From positions 62,001-126,000 of the forward strand of contig NZ_VAHM01000001.1 in assembly GCF_005796185.1 (NCBI RefSeq): 64,000 nucleotides of DNA, written 5' to 3'. This DNA is from Pseudarthrobacter sp. NamB4. GTDB taxonomy: Bacteria; Actinomycetota; Actinomycetes; Actinomycetales; Micrococcaceae. The notes beneath the pieces are model-generated. The model ran no database searches, had not been told where the DNA came from, and worked only from the letters and a program-made list of their open reading frames with translations. Position numbers and translations under genes: made by a program. Of the stretch, positions 35,626 to 44,868 are shown piece after piece; the stretch's first letter is position 1, and each line of letters begins with the position of its first letter.

Positions 35626-36465
35626 TTAGGGAACTGGGGCATTGGCCTTTTCCGGTTCAGCCTTGGCCACACCACCGGCAGCCTTCCTGGATCCGCGGCG
35701 CTCAATCCAGACAGCGATCCTCGAAACGAGGATGTTGATGGCGATGTAGATCGCCGCCGCAACAAAGAAGATGGGGAACAGGAACTGGGTGCCCAGGAAG
35801 TCCGCCATCACCTGGACCGCACGCAGCAACTCGCCGTATGCCACGATGTAGCCGAGGGAGGTGTCCTTCAGGAGGACCACCATCTGGGCCACCAGGGAGG
35901 GCATCATGCGGCGGATGGCCTGCGGCAGCTCGATGAGCATCCGGGACTTGAAGCTTGTCAGGCCAATGGCCAGCCCGGCTTCCCGCTGCCCCCGTGGCAG
36001 CGACTGGATACCGGCCCGGATAATTTCCGCGAACACTGCCGAGTTGTAGAGCACCAGGCCCGTGACAACGGCAATGAAGGGTGACGTGCCGAAACCCAGC
36101 AGGATGAACAGCATCATCAGGACCACTGGCATGCCGCGCAGGAACTCCAGGACCACCCGGATGGGAATGCGGATAACCGCTGCGTCCGAGATGCGCAGCA
36201 GGCAAAGCACCAGTCCCAGCGGGAAGGCAATCACTGCGGCGATGGCAGCGGCGCTCAGGGTTGCGCCCAGGCCGTTGCCCAGGAGGGTCCAAACATCTGC
36301 CCGGGTGAAGATCTGCCAGCGGCGGCCTTCGAAAATTCCCTGCTGGGCGAGAGTCATGACGATCCAGGCCAGCAGGCCCAGGATCAGCAGGGACCCCACG
36401 ATCGAGCCGATCAGGGAAATCCGGCGGGCTTTGGGACCCGGAACATCGTAAAGGACGGAGCTCAT
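35626..36465 (-). CDS. gluD: Glutamate ABC transporter permease
   Basis: 279-residue amino-acid permease of the HisM/GluD type. A membrane segment near 18-42 precedes the conserved permease domain, with IRVVLEFLRGMPVVLMMLF near 100-118 and the ATPase-contact loop AGLAIGLTSFKSRMLIELPQAIRRMMPSL near 165-193. The C-terminus is a short Ala/Lys-rich tail. ATG 36465 overlaps the end of gluC by four bases. Last gene of the gluA-gluB-gluC-gluD block. Confidence 0.88.
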   Translation of the reverse strand: MSSVLYDVPGPKARRISLIGSIVGSLLILGLLAWIVMTLAQQGIFEGRRWQIFTRADVWTLLGNGLGATLSAAAIAAVIAFPLGLVLCLLRISDAAVIRIPIRVVLEFLRGMPVVLMMLFILLGFGTSPFIAVVTGLVLYNSAVFAEIIRAGIQSLPRGQREAGLAIGLTSFKSRMLIELPQAIRRMMPSLVAQMVVLLKDTSLGYIVAYGELLRAVQVMADFLGTQFLFPIFFVAAAIYIAINILVSRIAVWIERRGSRKAAGGVAKAEPEKANAPVP

Positions 36466-37112
36466 CGGGCGATCGCCACCTTTCGTTCCACCGTGCTGGC
36501 CAGGATGCCCAGCGGAACTGTGAGGAGCAGATAGAAGAATGCTGTGCCCAGCAGCACGGCGATGACGGCGTCACCGTTGGCGTTGGCCAGCTGCCGGCCG
36601 TAGCCGAACAGTTCCAGGACAAAGAAGGCGCCGGCAACGGAGGAGTTCTTCACCAGGGCGATCAGGATGTTGATCAGCGGCGGGACCACCGTCCTCAGTG
36701 CCTGCGGCAGGATTATGAGGTTCAGGACCTGCCCGAAGTTCATGCCGATGCTGCGGGCGGCCTCAGCCTGTCCCACCGGGACGCTGTTGACACCTGAACG
36801 GACGGCTTCGGCGATGAACGCTGCGGTGTAGGTGCTGAGGGCAATGATGGCGGCGACTTCGAACTGCTCGAATTTCACGCCCAGCCGGGGAAGGACGATG
36901 GCCGCGAAGAAGAAGGCGATGGTGAGCGGAGTGTTCCGGAGGACCTCCACGTAGACCATGCTGAAGCCGCGGAGTGCTGCCACGGGGGAAACCCTGGCTG
37001 CCGCGAGCAGGGTGCCGAGTACGAGCGCTATGACCCCCGAAACGGCGGATAGGAAAAGTGTGCGGAGAAAACCTTCCCAGTACAGGGGGAGGTTTTCAAG
37101 AATGACGTCCAT
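36462..37112 (-). CDS. gluC: Glutamate ABC transporter permease
   Basis: 216-residue amino-acid permease. The family motif VEVLRNTPLTIAFFF lies near 55-69, and the ATPase-contact loop EAARSIGMNFGQVLNLIILPQALRTVVPPL near 115-144. Four to five membrane segments. ATG 37112 is selected because GAAGGA lies 5 nt upstream; longer in-frame starts lack a ribosome site and add a basic extension not seen in the family. It couples to gluD by a four-base overlap. Confidence 0.9.
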   Translation of the reverse strand: MDVILENLPLYWEGFLRTLFLSAVSGVIALVLGTLLAAARVSPVAALRGFSMVYVEVLRNTPLTIAFFFAAIVLPRLGVKFEQFEVAAIIALSTYTAAFIAEAVRSGVNSVPVGQAEAARSIGMNFGQVLNLIILPQALRTVVPPLINILIALVKNSSVAGAFFVLELFGYGRQLANANGDAVIAVLLGTAFFYLLLTVPLGILASTVERKVAIAR

Positions 37113-37197
37113 AGGATCCTTCGGCTGTGGGCGTGGACGGGAGCGGAGACGGCGGTTGCCGGGGCAGCGGAGCAGCCCCGGCAACCACTGGAGTTAC

Positions 37198-38085
37198 TTA
37201 GTAACGGTCAATCTCGGGCAGCTCGGGCGCAGTCTTGATGACTGAGCCTGCGGTTGCTTCCCAGGCCTCCTTGTAGGAGCCGTCCTCCTCGAATGCCTCC
37301 AGCTGGTCATTGATCCAGTTGCGGAACTCCGTGTCGCCCTTCTTCAGGCCGATGCCGTACGGCTCCTTGGTGAAGGTCTCGTCCGAGGCGAGCTTGAAGG
37401 CGTCCGGCTCCTTGTCCACGAAGCCTGCGAGGATCACGTTGTCCGTGGTGACAGCTTCAACCTGCTTGTTGCGCAGCGGCTCGAGGCAGGCAGAGTAGGT
37501 GGCTGCAGGGACAAGCTCGGCGCCGTACTGGTCCACGATGGTGGCGGCGGGGGTGGAACCGGTGACGGAGCAGACCTTCTTGCCCTTGACGTCTTCGGGG
37601 GTCTTGATGGTGTCGTTGTCCTTGTTCACCATCAGGGCCTGGCCGGCTTCGTAGTACGGGCCGGCAAAGTCGACGACCTGCTTGCGCTTGTCATTGATGG
37701 TGTAGGTGGCAATGACCAGATCCACCTTGCCCTGCTCGATAAAGGGTTCGCGGTTGGCGGAAACTGTTTCGGACCATTCGATCTTGTCCGCGGGGATGCC
37801 GAGCTTCGCGGCAATCAGCTTGCCGATTTCGACGTCGAAACCAACAGGCTTGCCGTCCAGGCCCACCTGGCCGAACAGCGGCTGGTCAAACTTGGTGCCG
37901 ATCTTGATGGTGCCGGCCGAGGACAGCTTCTCCATGGTGGTACCGGCGGCGAACGTGGGCTTCTCCTCGACAGTGGGATCGCTGGTGGTTCCGGCGCCAC
38001 CTCCGCCGCAGGCGCTCAGGGAGAGGGCGAGGGCGGCGGTAGCCGCCACGAAGAATGACTTCCGCCGGGTCATAAATGCCTTCAT
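37198..38085 (-). CDS. gluB: Glutamate ABC transporter substrate-binding lipoprotein
   Basis: 295-residue polar amino-acid receptor of the SBP_bac_3 family. The lipobox is LSAC with Cys26. GTIKIGTKFDQPLFGQVGLDGKPVGFDVEIGKLIAAKLG (near 58-95) and VDLVIATYTINDKRKQVVDFAGPYYEAGQALMV (near 117-149) are the ligand-binding core typical of glutamate/glutamine receptors. The AAAGGA ribosome site precedes ATG 38085. Its place between gluA and gluC supports glutamate as ligand, by family and context. Confidence 0.92.
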   Translation of the reverse strand: MKAFMTRRKSFFVAATAALALSLSACGGGGAGTTSDPTVEEKPTFAAGTTMEKLSSAGTIKIGTKFDQPLFGQVGLDGKPVGFDVEIGKLIAAKLGIPADKIEWSETVSANREPFIEQGKVDLVIATYTINDKRKQVVDFAGPYYEAGQALMVNKDNDTIKTPEDVKGKKVCSVTGSTPAATIVDQYGAELVPAATYSACLEPLRNKQVEAVTTDNVILAGFVDKEPDAFKLASDETFTKEPYGIGLKKGDTEFRNWINDQLEAFEEDGSYKEAWEATAGSVIKTAPELPEIDRY

Positions 38086-38154
38086 GACATTCCTTTCATT
38101 GGTGGCCGTGGATCACGGCCTGGGTGCGAACTGGAGTGTGATCGTTCGGGTAAA

Positions 38155-38910
38155 TCAGTGGGTGAGGAGCTTGGAGAGGAAGTCCTTGGCCCGGTCGCTC
38201 TTCGGGTTGGTGAAGAATTCCTCCGGGGTGGCGTCCTCGACGATCTGGCCGTCGGCCATGAAGACGACGCGGTCGGCGGCCTTGCGGGCAAAGCCCATCT
38301 CGTGCGTGACCACGATCATGGTCATGCCCTCCTTGGCCAGCTGGACCATGACATCCAGGACCTCGTTGATCATTTCCGGATCAAGCGCGGACGTGGGCTC
38401 GTCGAACAGCATAACTTTTGGCTTCATTGCCAGGGCCCGTGCAATTGCAACGCGCTGCTGCTGCCCGCCGGACAGCTGTGCCGGCAGTTTGGGGGCCTGG
38501 TGGCCCACGCCGACCCGCTCCAGCAGTGCCATGGCGTCCTTGTCCGCGGTCGCCTTGGGTACACCCTTGACCTTGATGGGGCCGAGGGTGACGTTTTCCA
38601 GGATGGTTTTGTGCGCGAAGAGGTTGAAGGACTGGAACACCATTCCGACGTCGGCGCGCAGCTGGGCGAGTTCCTTGCCTTCTTCCGGAAGCACCTTCCC
38701 GTCGATGCTGATGGTTCCGCCCTCGATGGTCTCCAGGCGGTTGATGGCGCGGCAGAGGGTGGACTTACCGGAGCCGGAGGGCCCGATGACCACGACAACC
38801 TCGCCCTTGCGGACCTGCAGGTTGATGTCCTTCAAAACATGCAGCTGGCCGTAGTGCTTGTTTACGCCGTTCAGGGAGACGAGGGTATCGCCGGGCACAT
38901 GAGTAGTCAT
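38155..38910 (-). CDS. gluA: Glutamate ABC transporter ATP-binding protein
   Basis: 251-residue ATPase of the polar amino-acid uptake family. Walker A is GPSGSGKST (43-51), the signature [15 protein letters not shown] is near 147-161, and Walker [15 protein letters not shown] follows. ATG 38910 matches the family N-terminus ([19 protein letters not shown]); longer reading-through forms would be non-homologous. First gene of the importer, with 69 bp to gluB. Divergent from the LOG-family gene. Confidence 0.93.
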   Translation of the reverse strand: MTTHVPGDTLVSLNGVNKHYGQLHVLKDINLQVRKGEVVVVIGPSGSGKSTLCRAINRLETIEGGTISIDGKVLPEEGKELAQLRADVGMVFQSFNLFAHKTILENVTLGPIKVKGVPKATADKDAMALLERVGVGHQAPKLPAQLSGGQQQRVAIARALAMKPKVMLFDEPTSALDPEMINEVLDVMVQLAKEGMTMIVVTHEMGFARKAADRVVFMADGQIVEDATPEEFFTNPKSDRAKDFLSKLLTH

Positions 38911-39015
38911 AAGAAAGAATCTAGCGAACAACAGGCTCCTTATGATGCGAATCACCCCAACTTCCTGCGGATCGTGATTCAAGAGATACCTGCTGCGGGA
39001 GGTTAGCCTTGGTGA

Positions 39016-39798
39016 ATGAGCATCAATGCAGATTCGGCCAGGAACATCCAGCCACGCCGTAAGGGGCCCCTCGAACTCCGCCGCAAACAGGCCGCGGTGG
39101 AGATGTCTGACCAGCATCTGCTCGACACCAAGGGTCCGGGACAGTTCGTCCACACCGATCCCTGGCGGGTCCTGCGCATCCAGAGTGAATTCGTGGAAGG
39201 CTTCGGCGCGTTGGCTGACATCGGCAAGGCCGTCAGCGTCTTCGGTTCAGCGCGCACCAAGCCGGGCAGTCCGTACTACGAGATGGGCGTGGAAGTGGGG
39301 CGGAAACTGGCGGAAGCCGGTGTCGCCGTCATCACCGGGGGCGGGCCCGGGTCCATGGAAGCTGCCAACCGCGGCACCGTTGAAGGCAACGGCGTCTCCG
39401 TTGGCCTGGGCATCGAACTGCCCTTTGAGCAGGGCCTTAACCAGTGGGTGGACCTGGGCATCAACTTCCGGTACTTCTTTGCCCGCAAAACCATGTTCGT
39501 CAAGTACGCACAGGGCTTCATCGTCCTTCCCGGCGGCCTGGGCACCCTGGACGAGCTGTTTGAAGCAATGGTGCTGGTGCAGACCCGGAAGGTGACATCG
39601 TTCCCCATAGTGCTTCTCGGCGTCGATTTCTGGGGTCCCATGATCGACTGGATCAGGGGCACCCTGGTGGCCGAAGGCATGGTCTCGGAGAAGGACCTGG
39701 ACCTGATCCAGGTGGTTGACGATCCCGCCGAGGCAGTGGACCGCGTCCTGCACGTGCCCCCGGCTCCCTCCCTCAACGGCGAGCAACGGCCTGAGTAG
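39016..39798 (+). CDS. LOG-family protein (TIGR00730), probable cytokinin riboside 5'-monophosphate phosphoribohydrolase type
   Basis: 260-residue Rossmann-fold protein. The family signatures are both present: [13 protein letters not shown] (108-120) and PGGLGTLDE (172-180), which together form the nucleotide-binding catalytic pocket of LOG enzymes that cleave nucleoside monophosphates from ribose 5-phosphate. The true bacterial substrate is uncertain. An N-terminal extension of about 60 residues is present, as in the longer actinobacterial forms. ATG 39016 has TAGCCT 6 nt upstream and no ribosome site. It lies a few kilobases after dapE, as in mycobacteria. Confidence 0.88.
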   Translation: MSINADSARNIQPRRKGPLELRRKQAAVEMSDQHLLDTKGPGQFVHTDPWRVLRIQSEFVEGFGALADIGKAVSVFGSARTKPGSPYYEMGVEVGRKLAEAGVAVITGGGPGSMEAANRGTVEGNGVSVGLGIELPFEQGLNQWVDLGINFRYFFARKTMFVKYAQGFIVLPGGLGTLDELFEAMVLVQTRKVTSFPIVLLGVDFWGPMIDWIRGTLVAEGMVSEKDLDLIQVVDDPAEAVDRVLHVPPAPSLNGEQRPE

Positions 39799-39846
39799 CC
39801 GGGCGTCGGAACCGGCCCCGGCTGCCGGTTCTGGCACGATGGAACC

Positions 39847-40248
39847 GTGAGCTTTTTTCTGGTTTTCCTGGCCATCCTGCTGCTCGGAGGTGTCTTCTGG
39901 ATCAGCCTCGGGCTGCGGTCCGGCAGGGCAGGCGGCCGTCAGTTGCCCGGCCTGGTGGACGGCGGTTTGGAGCAGCCGCCCGCCAACCTGCCGCCTGTCC
40001 TGCTGCCGGCCCGGGCCGCACCGGAGGATGTGGACCGCGTACGTTTCTCCCTGGGGCTTCGCGGCTACCGGATGGACCAGGTGGACCAGGTGCTGGACGA
40101 GTTGCGGGACCAGCTTGCCGCCAAGCAGGAGGAACTGGAATCCAAGCAAAAGGAAATCGACGCGCTGCGGGCAGCGCTGCCGGAAGCCGGAAACCCCGGG
40201 GGCGCCGAACCTGACGGGACGTCGGCGCAGGAAAAGGACGTGCCGTGA
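39847..40248 (+). CDS. Membrane-anchored DivIVA-domain protein
   Basis: 133 residues. A single N-terminal membrane segment (about 3-22), a proline-rich linker, then the DivIVA-type motif VDRVRFSLGLRGYRMDQVDQVLDEL (about 62-86) running into a coiled coil (87-112). Short compared with Wag31/DivIVA, so this is a small relative rather than the polar growth scaffold. GTG 39847 starts it. The next gene overlaps its stop by four bases, linking it to the mannosyltransferase. Confidence 0.8.
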   Translation: MSFFLVFLAILLLGGVFWISLGLRSGRAGGRQLPGLVDGGLEQPPANLPPVLLPARAAPEDVDRVRFSLGLRGYRMDQVDQVLDELRDQLAAKQEELESKQKEIDALRAALPEAGNPGGAEPDGTSAQEKDVP

Positions 40249-41510
40249 GCACGGTGGCGCGCCGAAAAGCCGGGCTGGTTCCGTCCCTGCAGGACTGGGC
40301 CGTGCAGGTGCCGGCCGCCGTGCGGCGCTGGCCGTGGTGGCTCCAGGTCACGGCAATCTACCTCGGAGCCCGGCTGGTCAGTGCCTGCATCTTCATGGCC
40401 GCGGCCCTCCACCAGGGCCCCAACCCTTGGTTTCCGGCGAAGCCCGATTACTGGAACTTCATCAACATCTGGGACGCCCGCTGGTACGGCCAGGTCATCG
40501 CCAACGGCTATCCCTCAGTCCTGCCTACTGACCCTGCAGGCAGCGTGCAGGAAAACACGTGGGCGTTCTATCCCTTGTATCCGGCTTTGGCCAAAGGTCT
40601 CAGCGGGCTGACAGGCCTGTCTCCTGCAGCATCCCTGACAATGATCGCCATGCTGGCCGGCTGGGCCGCCGCGCTGGTGGTCTATGTCCTGTTCCGCCAC
40701 AAGGCCTCCCACCCTCCGGCGCTCTGGGGCGTGGCTTTCTTCGCGAATTTCCCTGTCGCAGCAGTCCTGCAGGTGCCCTATGCAGAGTCGCTGTCGCTGC
40801 TGCTGCTGGCGGCAGCATTGCTGTTGGTGCTGCGGAGGCAGTACTGGTGGGCCATGCCGGTGGTGGTGCTTTTGTGCCTGTCCCGTCCCGTGGGGGTGCC
40901 CTTCGCTGCCATGCTCGGGCTGATCTTCCTGCACCATGTGTGGGAGCGGGTCGGGTCCGGCAAAGCCGGCAGGCTGCCACTCAACGGGACCCACTCGACC
41001 GGCGACCTCGTGGCACTTGCTGCCCTGACCGCCGTCGGGGGCGCAATGGCGCTTGCCTGGCCGGCGACGGCGTGGGCGGCAACAGGTGATATCCAGGCCT
41101 ACACCAAGACGGAGACCGCATGGCGGGGCCACGACCTGGTGCCGTTCAAGCCCTGGTTCGACACCGGCGTCGACCTCTTCGGTCCGGTCCTGGGCGTGCT
41201 GGCTCCCTTCGTTTTCGTGGCGCTTTTCGGCGCCATGCTGTTCCTGCCGCCCGTGCGGCAGGTCGGCGTCGAACTCCGCCTGTGGTGCGCCTGCTACATG
41301 GGCTACCTCGTGGTGTTCCTGCATCCGCAAACCAGTACGTTCCGCATGCTGCTGCCGTTGTTTCCGTTGGCGCTGGGAGCGGCCCTTTTGTCCCGGTCGA
41401 GGGCCTACCGGGGGACGGTGGTGCTGATGTTCGTGCTGCTGCAGATCGTTTGGATTGTGTGGTTGTGGGCATGGGCGCAATTGCCCGGCGGCGGCGATTA
41501 TCCGCCCTGA
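40245..41510 (+). CDS. Integral membrane mannosyltransferase-like protein (PIG-V related)
   Basis: 421 residues with about ten membrane segments. The first external loop holds NIWDARWYGQVIANGYP (near 67-83), with the Asp-rich WDxxWY motif of polyprenol-sugar-dependent GT-C transferases. FYPLYPALAK (near 107-116) and RPVGVPFAAMLGL (near 208-220) are typical of the PIG-V-like group. It likely transfers a mannose from polyprenyl-phosphate-mannose to an envelope glycan or protein; the acceptor is unknown. Translationally coupled to the DivIVA-domain gene by ATGA overlap. Confidence 0.8.
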   Translation: MSTVARRKAGLVPSLQDWAVQVPAAVRRWPWWLQVTAIYLGARLVSACIFMAAALHQGPNPWFPAKPDYWNFINIWDARWYGQVIANGYPSVLPTDPAGSVQENTWAFYPLYPALAKGLSGLTGLSPAASLTMIAMLAGWAAALVVYVLFRHKASHPPALWGVAFFANFPVAAVLQVPYAESLSLLLLAAALLLVLRRQYWWAMPVVVLLCLSRPVGVPFAAMLGLIFLHHVWERVGSGKAGRLPLNGTHSTGDLVALAALTAVGGAMALAWPATAWAATGDIQAYTKTETAWRGHDLVPFKPWFDTGVDLFGPVLGVLAPFVFVALFGAMLFLPPVRQVGVELRLWCACYMGYLVVFLHPQTSTFRMLLPLFPLALGAALLSRSRAYRGTVVLMFVLLQIVWIVWLWAWAQLPGGGDYPP

Positions 41511-41741
41511 CCTTCCGAACTTCGGCGCAGGTCAGTACTGAATTACCAAGACGATGGAAATGTCCATCGATTAGCTACGTACGGGTAATTCCGCGATAAT
41601 GATAAGTAAGCAAGGACAAAAAGCATTCAGAATACGCTCAGCCTTGGCGGTGTACATCCACCCCGTCATAGCGGCTTGATCGATGCGGACACAGCCCGCC
41701 CGGGCTGATCAGTCCTGGGACAAAATGGAGGGGAATTCCTC

Positions 41742-41909
41742 ATGGCGGCTATGAAACCACGCACCGGCGACGGCCCAATGGAAGTCACCAAGGAGGGCCG
41801 CAGCCTGATCATGCGTGTCCCGCTCGAAGGCGGCGGGCGCCTGGTGGTCGAGCTGAACGCTGCTGAGGCAGCGAACCTCAAGGAATGCCTCGTCGGCGTT
41901 ACCGAATGA
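41742..41909 (+). CDS. DUF3117 family small protein
   Basis: 55 residues beginning MAAMKPRTGDGPMEVTKEG and ending in the block GGRLVVELNAAEAANLKECL. This is the near-invariant actinobacterial DUF3117 family (Rv1211 in M. tuberculosis). The function is unknown. GGAGGGG lies 8 nt before ATG 41742. The 231-bp region upstream includes an unusually AT-rich stretch (about 41533-41630) likely to contain its promoter. A strong terminator follows 7 bp after the stop. Confidence 0.92.
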   Translation: MAAMKPRTGDGPMEVTKEGRSLIMRVPLEGGGRLVVELNAAEAANLKECLVGVTE

Positions 41910-41915
41910 ATGTGC

Positions 41916-41957
41916 GGGCAGGGTCCGCAGCCACCAGGCTGCGGACCCTGCCCTTTT
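41916..41957. terminator. Rho-independent terminator between DUF3117 gene and O-methyltransferase
   Basis: Perfect 17-bp stem (41916-41932 and 41937-41953), loop ACCA, tail T4. It serves the plus-strand gene and probably also the convergent methyltransferase. Confidence 0.92.
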
Positions 41958-41960
41958 CGG

Positions 41961-42593
41961 CTATTTCTTGACTGCCACCAGCAGCCCGTCACCGGTGGGA
42001 AGCATGGCAGAGGCCAGCCTCTCGTCGTCGCGGATCGCCTTACCCACCTGGCGCAGGACTACGGTAGTGGCTTCCCGCCCGGCAGGATTGGAAACCTTGT
42101 CCTTGTCCAGGGCGTCGTTGATGATCAGCAGTCCGGCCGGCTTGAGGAGCCGGATGGCCTGCTCCACGTAGCCGGGAAGCCCGGGCTTGTCGGCGTCGAG
42201 GAACACGAGGTCGTAGGCGGCGTCTGTAAGCCGTGGCAGGACGTCACCCGCCCTGCCGGAAATGGTGCGGGTGCGGTTGGCGGGGCTTCCTGCCTCAGCG
42301 AATGCCTCGCGGGCGGCCTTCAGGTGCTCGACGTCCACATCGATGGTGGTAAGGACGGATTGGCGGCCCAGGCCCCGGAGCAGGCACACACCTGACACTC
42401 CGGCTCCCGTCCCGACTTCGACGGCGGTCTGGGCCTTGGACGAGGCCGCCAACACAGTGAGGACCGCTCCGACCCCCGGCCCTACCGGGGTAACTCCCAG
42501 TTCGAAGGACCGCTCCCGGGCCCGCAACATGACCTCATCCTCAGCGGGCAGATCTTCTGCATAGGACCAGCTGGTGGACTTGTCGGCACTCAT
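41961..42593 (-). CDS. O-methyltransferase (SAM-dependent)
   Basis: 210-residue class I methyltransferase of the catechol/caffeoyl-CoA O-methyltransferase family. The SAM loop is VEVGTGAGVSG (58-68), followed by TTIDVDVEHLKAA. The metal-binding/catalytic region FLDADKPGLPGYVEQAIRLLKPAGLLIINDAL is near 132-163. The substrate is unknown. ATG 42593 gives the family start MSADKSTSWSYAEDLPAED. It is divergent from sigE, the same arrangement as Rv1220c and sigE in M. tuberculosis. Confidence 0.88.
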   Translation of the reverse strand: MSADKSTSWSYAEDLPAEDEVMLRARERSFELGVTPVGPGVGAVLTVLAASSKAQTAVEVGTGAGVSGVCLLRGLGRQSVLTTIDVDVEHLKAAREAFAEAGSPANRTRTISGRAGDVLPRLTDAAYDLVFLDADKPGLPGYVEQAIRLLKPAGLLIINDALDKDKVSNPAGREATTVVLRQVGKAIRDDERLASAMLPTGDGLLVAVKK

Positions 42594-42819
42594 GGGATTC
42601 GCTTTCTGGGCGGCAGGGGGATGTCCTGTACAGCCTACTGTGTCCGGCGGCAGCAACGGCGGAGCCGGGCGGTTGCGCCGAGGGCTGAACTTTCGCGCAG
42701 TCAGGAAATTCCCAGACAAGTTTGAAATGATTATTATCCGCTCATCCGTAAGGTGACCGGCGCCGAATAATAGATGTCAACAGTATCCGGGCGTTAGCAT
42801 TCCACGAGGGGAGTGGACG

Positions 42820-43434
42820 ATGTCATCATCAGTTGTGGCACCTGTCCCTGCAGCAAACCATCCTGAGAGTGATTGGGTTCGTCCCACCTGGGAAGAAGTG
42901 GTCACCAATCACTCCGCGAAAGTCTACCGTCTTGCCTACCGCCTGACCGGAAACAAGTACGACGCCGAGGACCTCACCCAGGAGGTGTTCGTCCGCGTCT
43001 TCCGCTCTCTGGAAAACTTCAAGCCCGGAACCATCGACGGTTGGCTGCACCGCATCACCACCAACCTTTTCCTGGACCAGGCGCGGCGCAGGACCCGCAT
43101 CCGCTTCGATGCCCTTGCCGAGGACGCCGAGTCCCGTCTCCCGGGCCGCGAGCCGGGGCCGGAGCAGAGCTTCGAGCTGAACAACCTCGATGTTGATGTG
43201 CAGGCGGCCCTGGAGGAACTCCCGCCGGACTTCCGCGCCGCCGTGGTCCTGTGCGACCTTGAAGGCCTCTCCTATGACGAGGTAGCGGAGGCGCTCGGGG
43301 TGAAGCTCGGGACCGTCCGGTCAAGGATCCACCGCGGACGCACCATGCTGCGTGAGAAGCTGGCCCACCGCGACCCACGTCCGCAGCAGACCCGACGCAA
43401 ACTGTCCATGCCGCGCATCGCCGGCGTCCTCTGA
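42820..43434 (+). CDS. sigE: ECF RNA polymerase sigma factor SigE
   Basis: 204-residue extracytoplasmic-function sigma factor. Region 2 (about 30-95) contains [25 protein letters not shown] and the [17 protein letters not shown] promoter-melting segment. Region 4 (about 130-185) contains [41 protein letters not shown]. Similarity and context (methyltransferase, anti-sigma factor, tatB) point to the mycobacterial SigE group, which responds to surface stress. The ribosome site GGGGAG lies before ATG 42820. The 226-bp spacer to the methyltransferase should hold its promoter; I could not pick an autoregulated SigE-type promoter with confidence. Confidence 0.93.
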   Translation: MSSSVVAPVPAANHPESDWVRPTWEEVVTNHSAKVYRLAYRLTGNKYDAEDLTQEVFVRVFRSLENFKPGTIDGWLHRITTNLFLDQARRRTRIRFDALAEDAESRLPGREPGPEQSFELNNLDVDVQAALEELPPDFRAAVVLCDLEGLSYDEVAEALGVKLGTVRSRIHRGRTMLREKLAHRDPRPQQTRRKLSMPRIAGVL

Positions 43435-43441
43435 ACGGCGC

Positions 43442-44338
43442 ATGAGGTCCCGGTTTCCGTTCGGGCGCAGGCATGAGCGCACGCGCAGCCATCTTCAGTC
43501 CTGCCACGAATGTTCTTCAGCGATGCGGCGGGAACGCCAGTACCTGGAGCGTCTCCGTGATGCCCCCATCCCGCCCGCCAGCGATGACCTGACGGCCCGG
43601 CTGCTGGCCCGCACGCAGGAGCTGGCAGCCAGGCCAGCGGTTGCCCCCCATAGTCCGAATGCTCCCCGGAGGGCTGTCCGCTTCCTGGCGATTACGGCGG
43701 GAAGCAGTGTGGCAGCAGCAGCTGTGCTGGCTGCGGGTGCCTTCGCAGCCGCAGGAGATGCTCTGCCCGGTGCTGCCGCCGCGAATGCGGCCGCCCTGTC
43801 GCAGGTTTCGTCCCAGACCCCAGCCGACGGCCGGCTCTTGAGCGGGGAACAGCTCAACCGGCTGCGGTCAGAGGGCTGGGCCTGCCCGGAACTGGAAGCA
43901 ATGGGATTCCGCCTTGAATCAGCAAGAGCCACGGTGCGCGACGGCGGGCCCGCCGTGGAGATAAGGCTCACCGACGGCAGGCATTACGCCACAGTGGTTG
44001 AACAGCGTGTCCCCGGGCAGGGCGATGCCGCGCAGGGTAGTGCGGCTGACGTCAGCGTTGGGCAGGGCGCAGCCAGCCAGGACAGCCCCCTGCACGTGTG
44101 GCGGTCCTCGCCCTGGTCTGCAACCTACCGGACGCCGGGCCGCACCTTCAGCTATGAATCGGACCTGCCGGCTGAGCAGGCCGACGACGCCGTTCCCATC
44201 CTTCACCGGCTGGGGACGCTGGCCGAGGAGGGCGTGGCGGCTGGAGTGCCGGCTGCCCAAAGGGAAGCAGCCGAAGAGTCACTGGGAACCCGCCTGCAGC
44301 GGGGGGTCAACCGCATCGTTGCCTTTTTCACCGCGTAG
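43442..44338 (+). CDS. Membrane anti-sigma factor (RseA-like zinc-finger type)
   Basis: 298 residues, 7 bp after sigE, so cotranscribed. The N-terminal cytoplasmic part carries the HxxxCxxC motif of zinc anti-sigma domains (HLQSCHEC, near residues 17-24). A single membrane segment follows near 78-100 (SVAAAAVLAAGAFAAAG). The external domain of about 190 residues has no recognised fold; it includes WACPELEAMGFRLESA and a weak Gln/Gly/Ala repeat region. It should hold SigE at the membrane and release it by regulated proteolysis or redox/zinc change, by analogy with RseA. Confidence 0.82.
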   Translation: MRSRFPFGRRHERTRSHLQSCHECSSAMRRERQYLERLRDAPIPPASDDLTARLLARTQELAARPAVAPHSPNAPRRAVRFLAITAGSSVAAAAVLAAGAFAAAGDALPGAAAANAAALSQVSSQTPADGRLLSGEQLNRLRSEGWACPELEAMGFRLESARATVRDGGPAVEIRLTDGRHYATVVEQRVPGQGDAAQGSAADVSVGQGAASQDSPLHVWRSSPWSATYRTPGRTFSYESDLPAEQADDAVPILHRLGTLAEEGVAAGVPAAQREAAEESLGTRLQRGVNRIVAFFTA

Positions 44339-44394
44339 GACGAGCAGTTTCGGCAGCCCCCGGGCGGGAATCGTCACTGGCAGCCCGGAGAGGG

Positions 44395-44400
44395 TAATCT
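44395..44400 (+). promoter_or_regulatory. -10 element of tatB (leaderless start)
   Basis: TAATCT ends 7 nt before GTG 44408, and no ribosome site lies in between. It suggests tatB has its own promoter besides sigE read-through. Confidence 0.45.
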
Positions 44401-44407
44401 TCCTAAA

Positions 44408-44821
44408 GTGTTTGGAATCAACGGCCCGGAGTTCTTCCTTTTGCTGATCATTGGCGTTCTGGTGATCGGTCCCCAAAGGCTGCCCGAATACACCCAGAAG
44501 CTGGCGAACCTGGTCAAGGAAGTACGCCGCATGGCTTCCGGTGCCCGCGAGCAGATCAAGGAAGAAGTGGGCATCGACATCGACGATGTCGACTGGAAGA
44601 AGTACGATCCCCGCCAGTACGATCCGCGGCGCATTATCAAAGAGGCACTGCTCGACGACGAGTCGAAGCCAGTCAGCGCAGGCGCTCCGGCCGCGGTTGC
44701 CGCCGTTTCGGGAGCCGCCGCCGCTGGCGCCGCAGGGATCGCTGCCGCCCAACGGCCGGCACGGGTAGTCCAGTCATTGCCTGCGGGCGAGGCCGCTCCG
44801 TTCGACACTGAAGCCACCTAG
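44408..44821 (+). CDS. tatB: Sec-independent protein translocase subunit TatB
   Basis: 137-residue TatB. The N-terminal membrane helix with its hinge (GPEFFLLLIIGVLVIGPQRLPEY, about 6-28) is followed by an amphipathic helix (TQKLANLVKEVRRMASGAREQIKEEVG) and a variable Ala-rich tail. TatB receives folded twin-arginine substrates with TatC. The start GTG 44408 gives the canonical MFGINGPEF. tatA and tatC are not in the window. The position behind sigE and its anti-sigma gene matches mycobacteria, except that no htrA lies between. Confidence 0.9.
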   Translation: MFGINGPEFFLLLIIGVLVIGPQRLPEYTQKLANLVKEVRRMASGAREQIKEEVGIDIDDVDWKKYDPRQYDPRRIIKEALLDDESKPVSAGAPAAVAAVSGAAAAGAAGIAAAQRPARVVQSLPAGEAAPFDTEAT

Positions 44822-44868
44822 CCCAGACACCCCGCGCAGGCTTTGCCGCCTGCTGAAGAAGCGTAGCC

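Noticed and set aside
41511..41741. Small RNA or tRNA in the AT-rich spacer before the DUF3117 gene
   Set aside because: No cloverleaf, no T-arm sequence and no terminator inside; it is better read as a promoter region.
44836..44853. Terminator between convergent tatB and mrp
   Set aside because: Only a 6-bp stem with no T tract; too weak to call.
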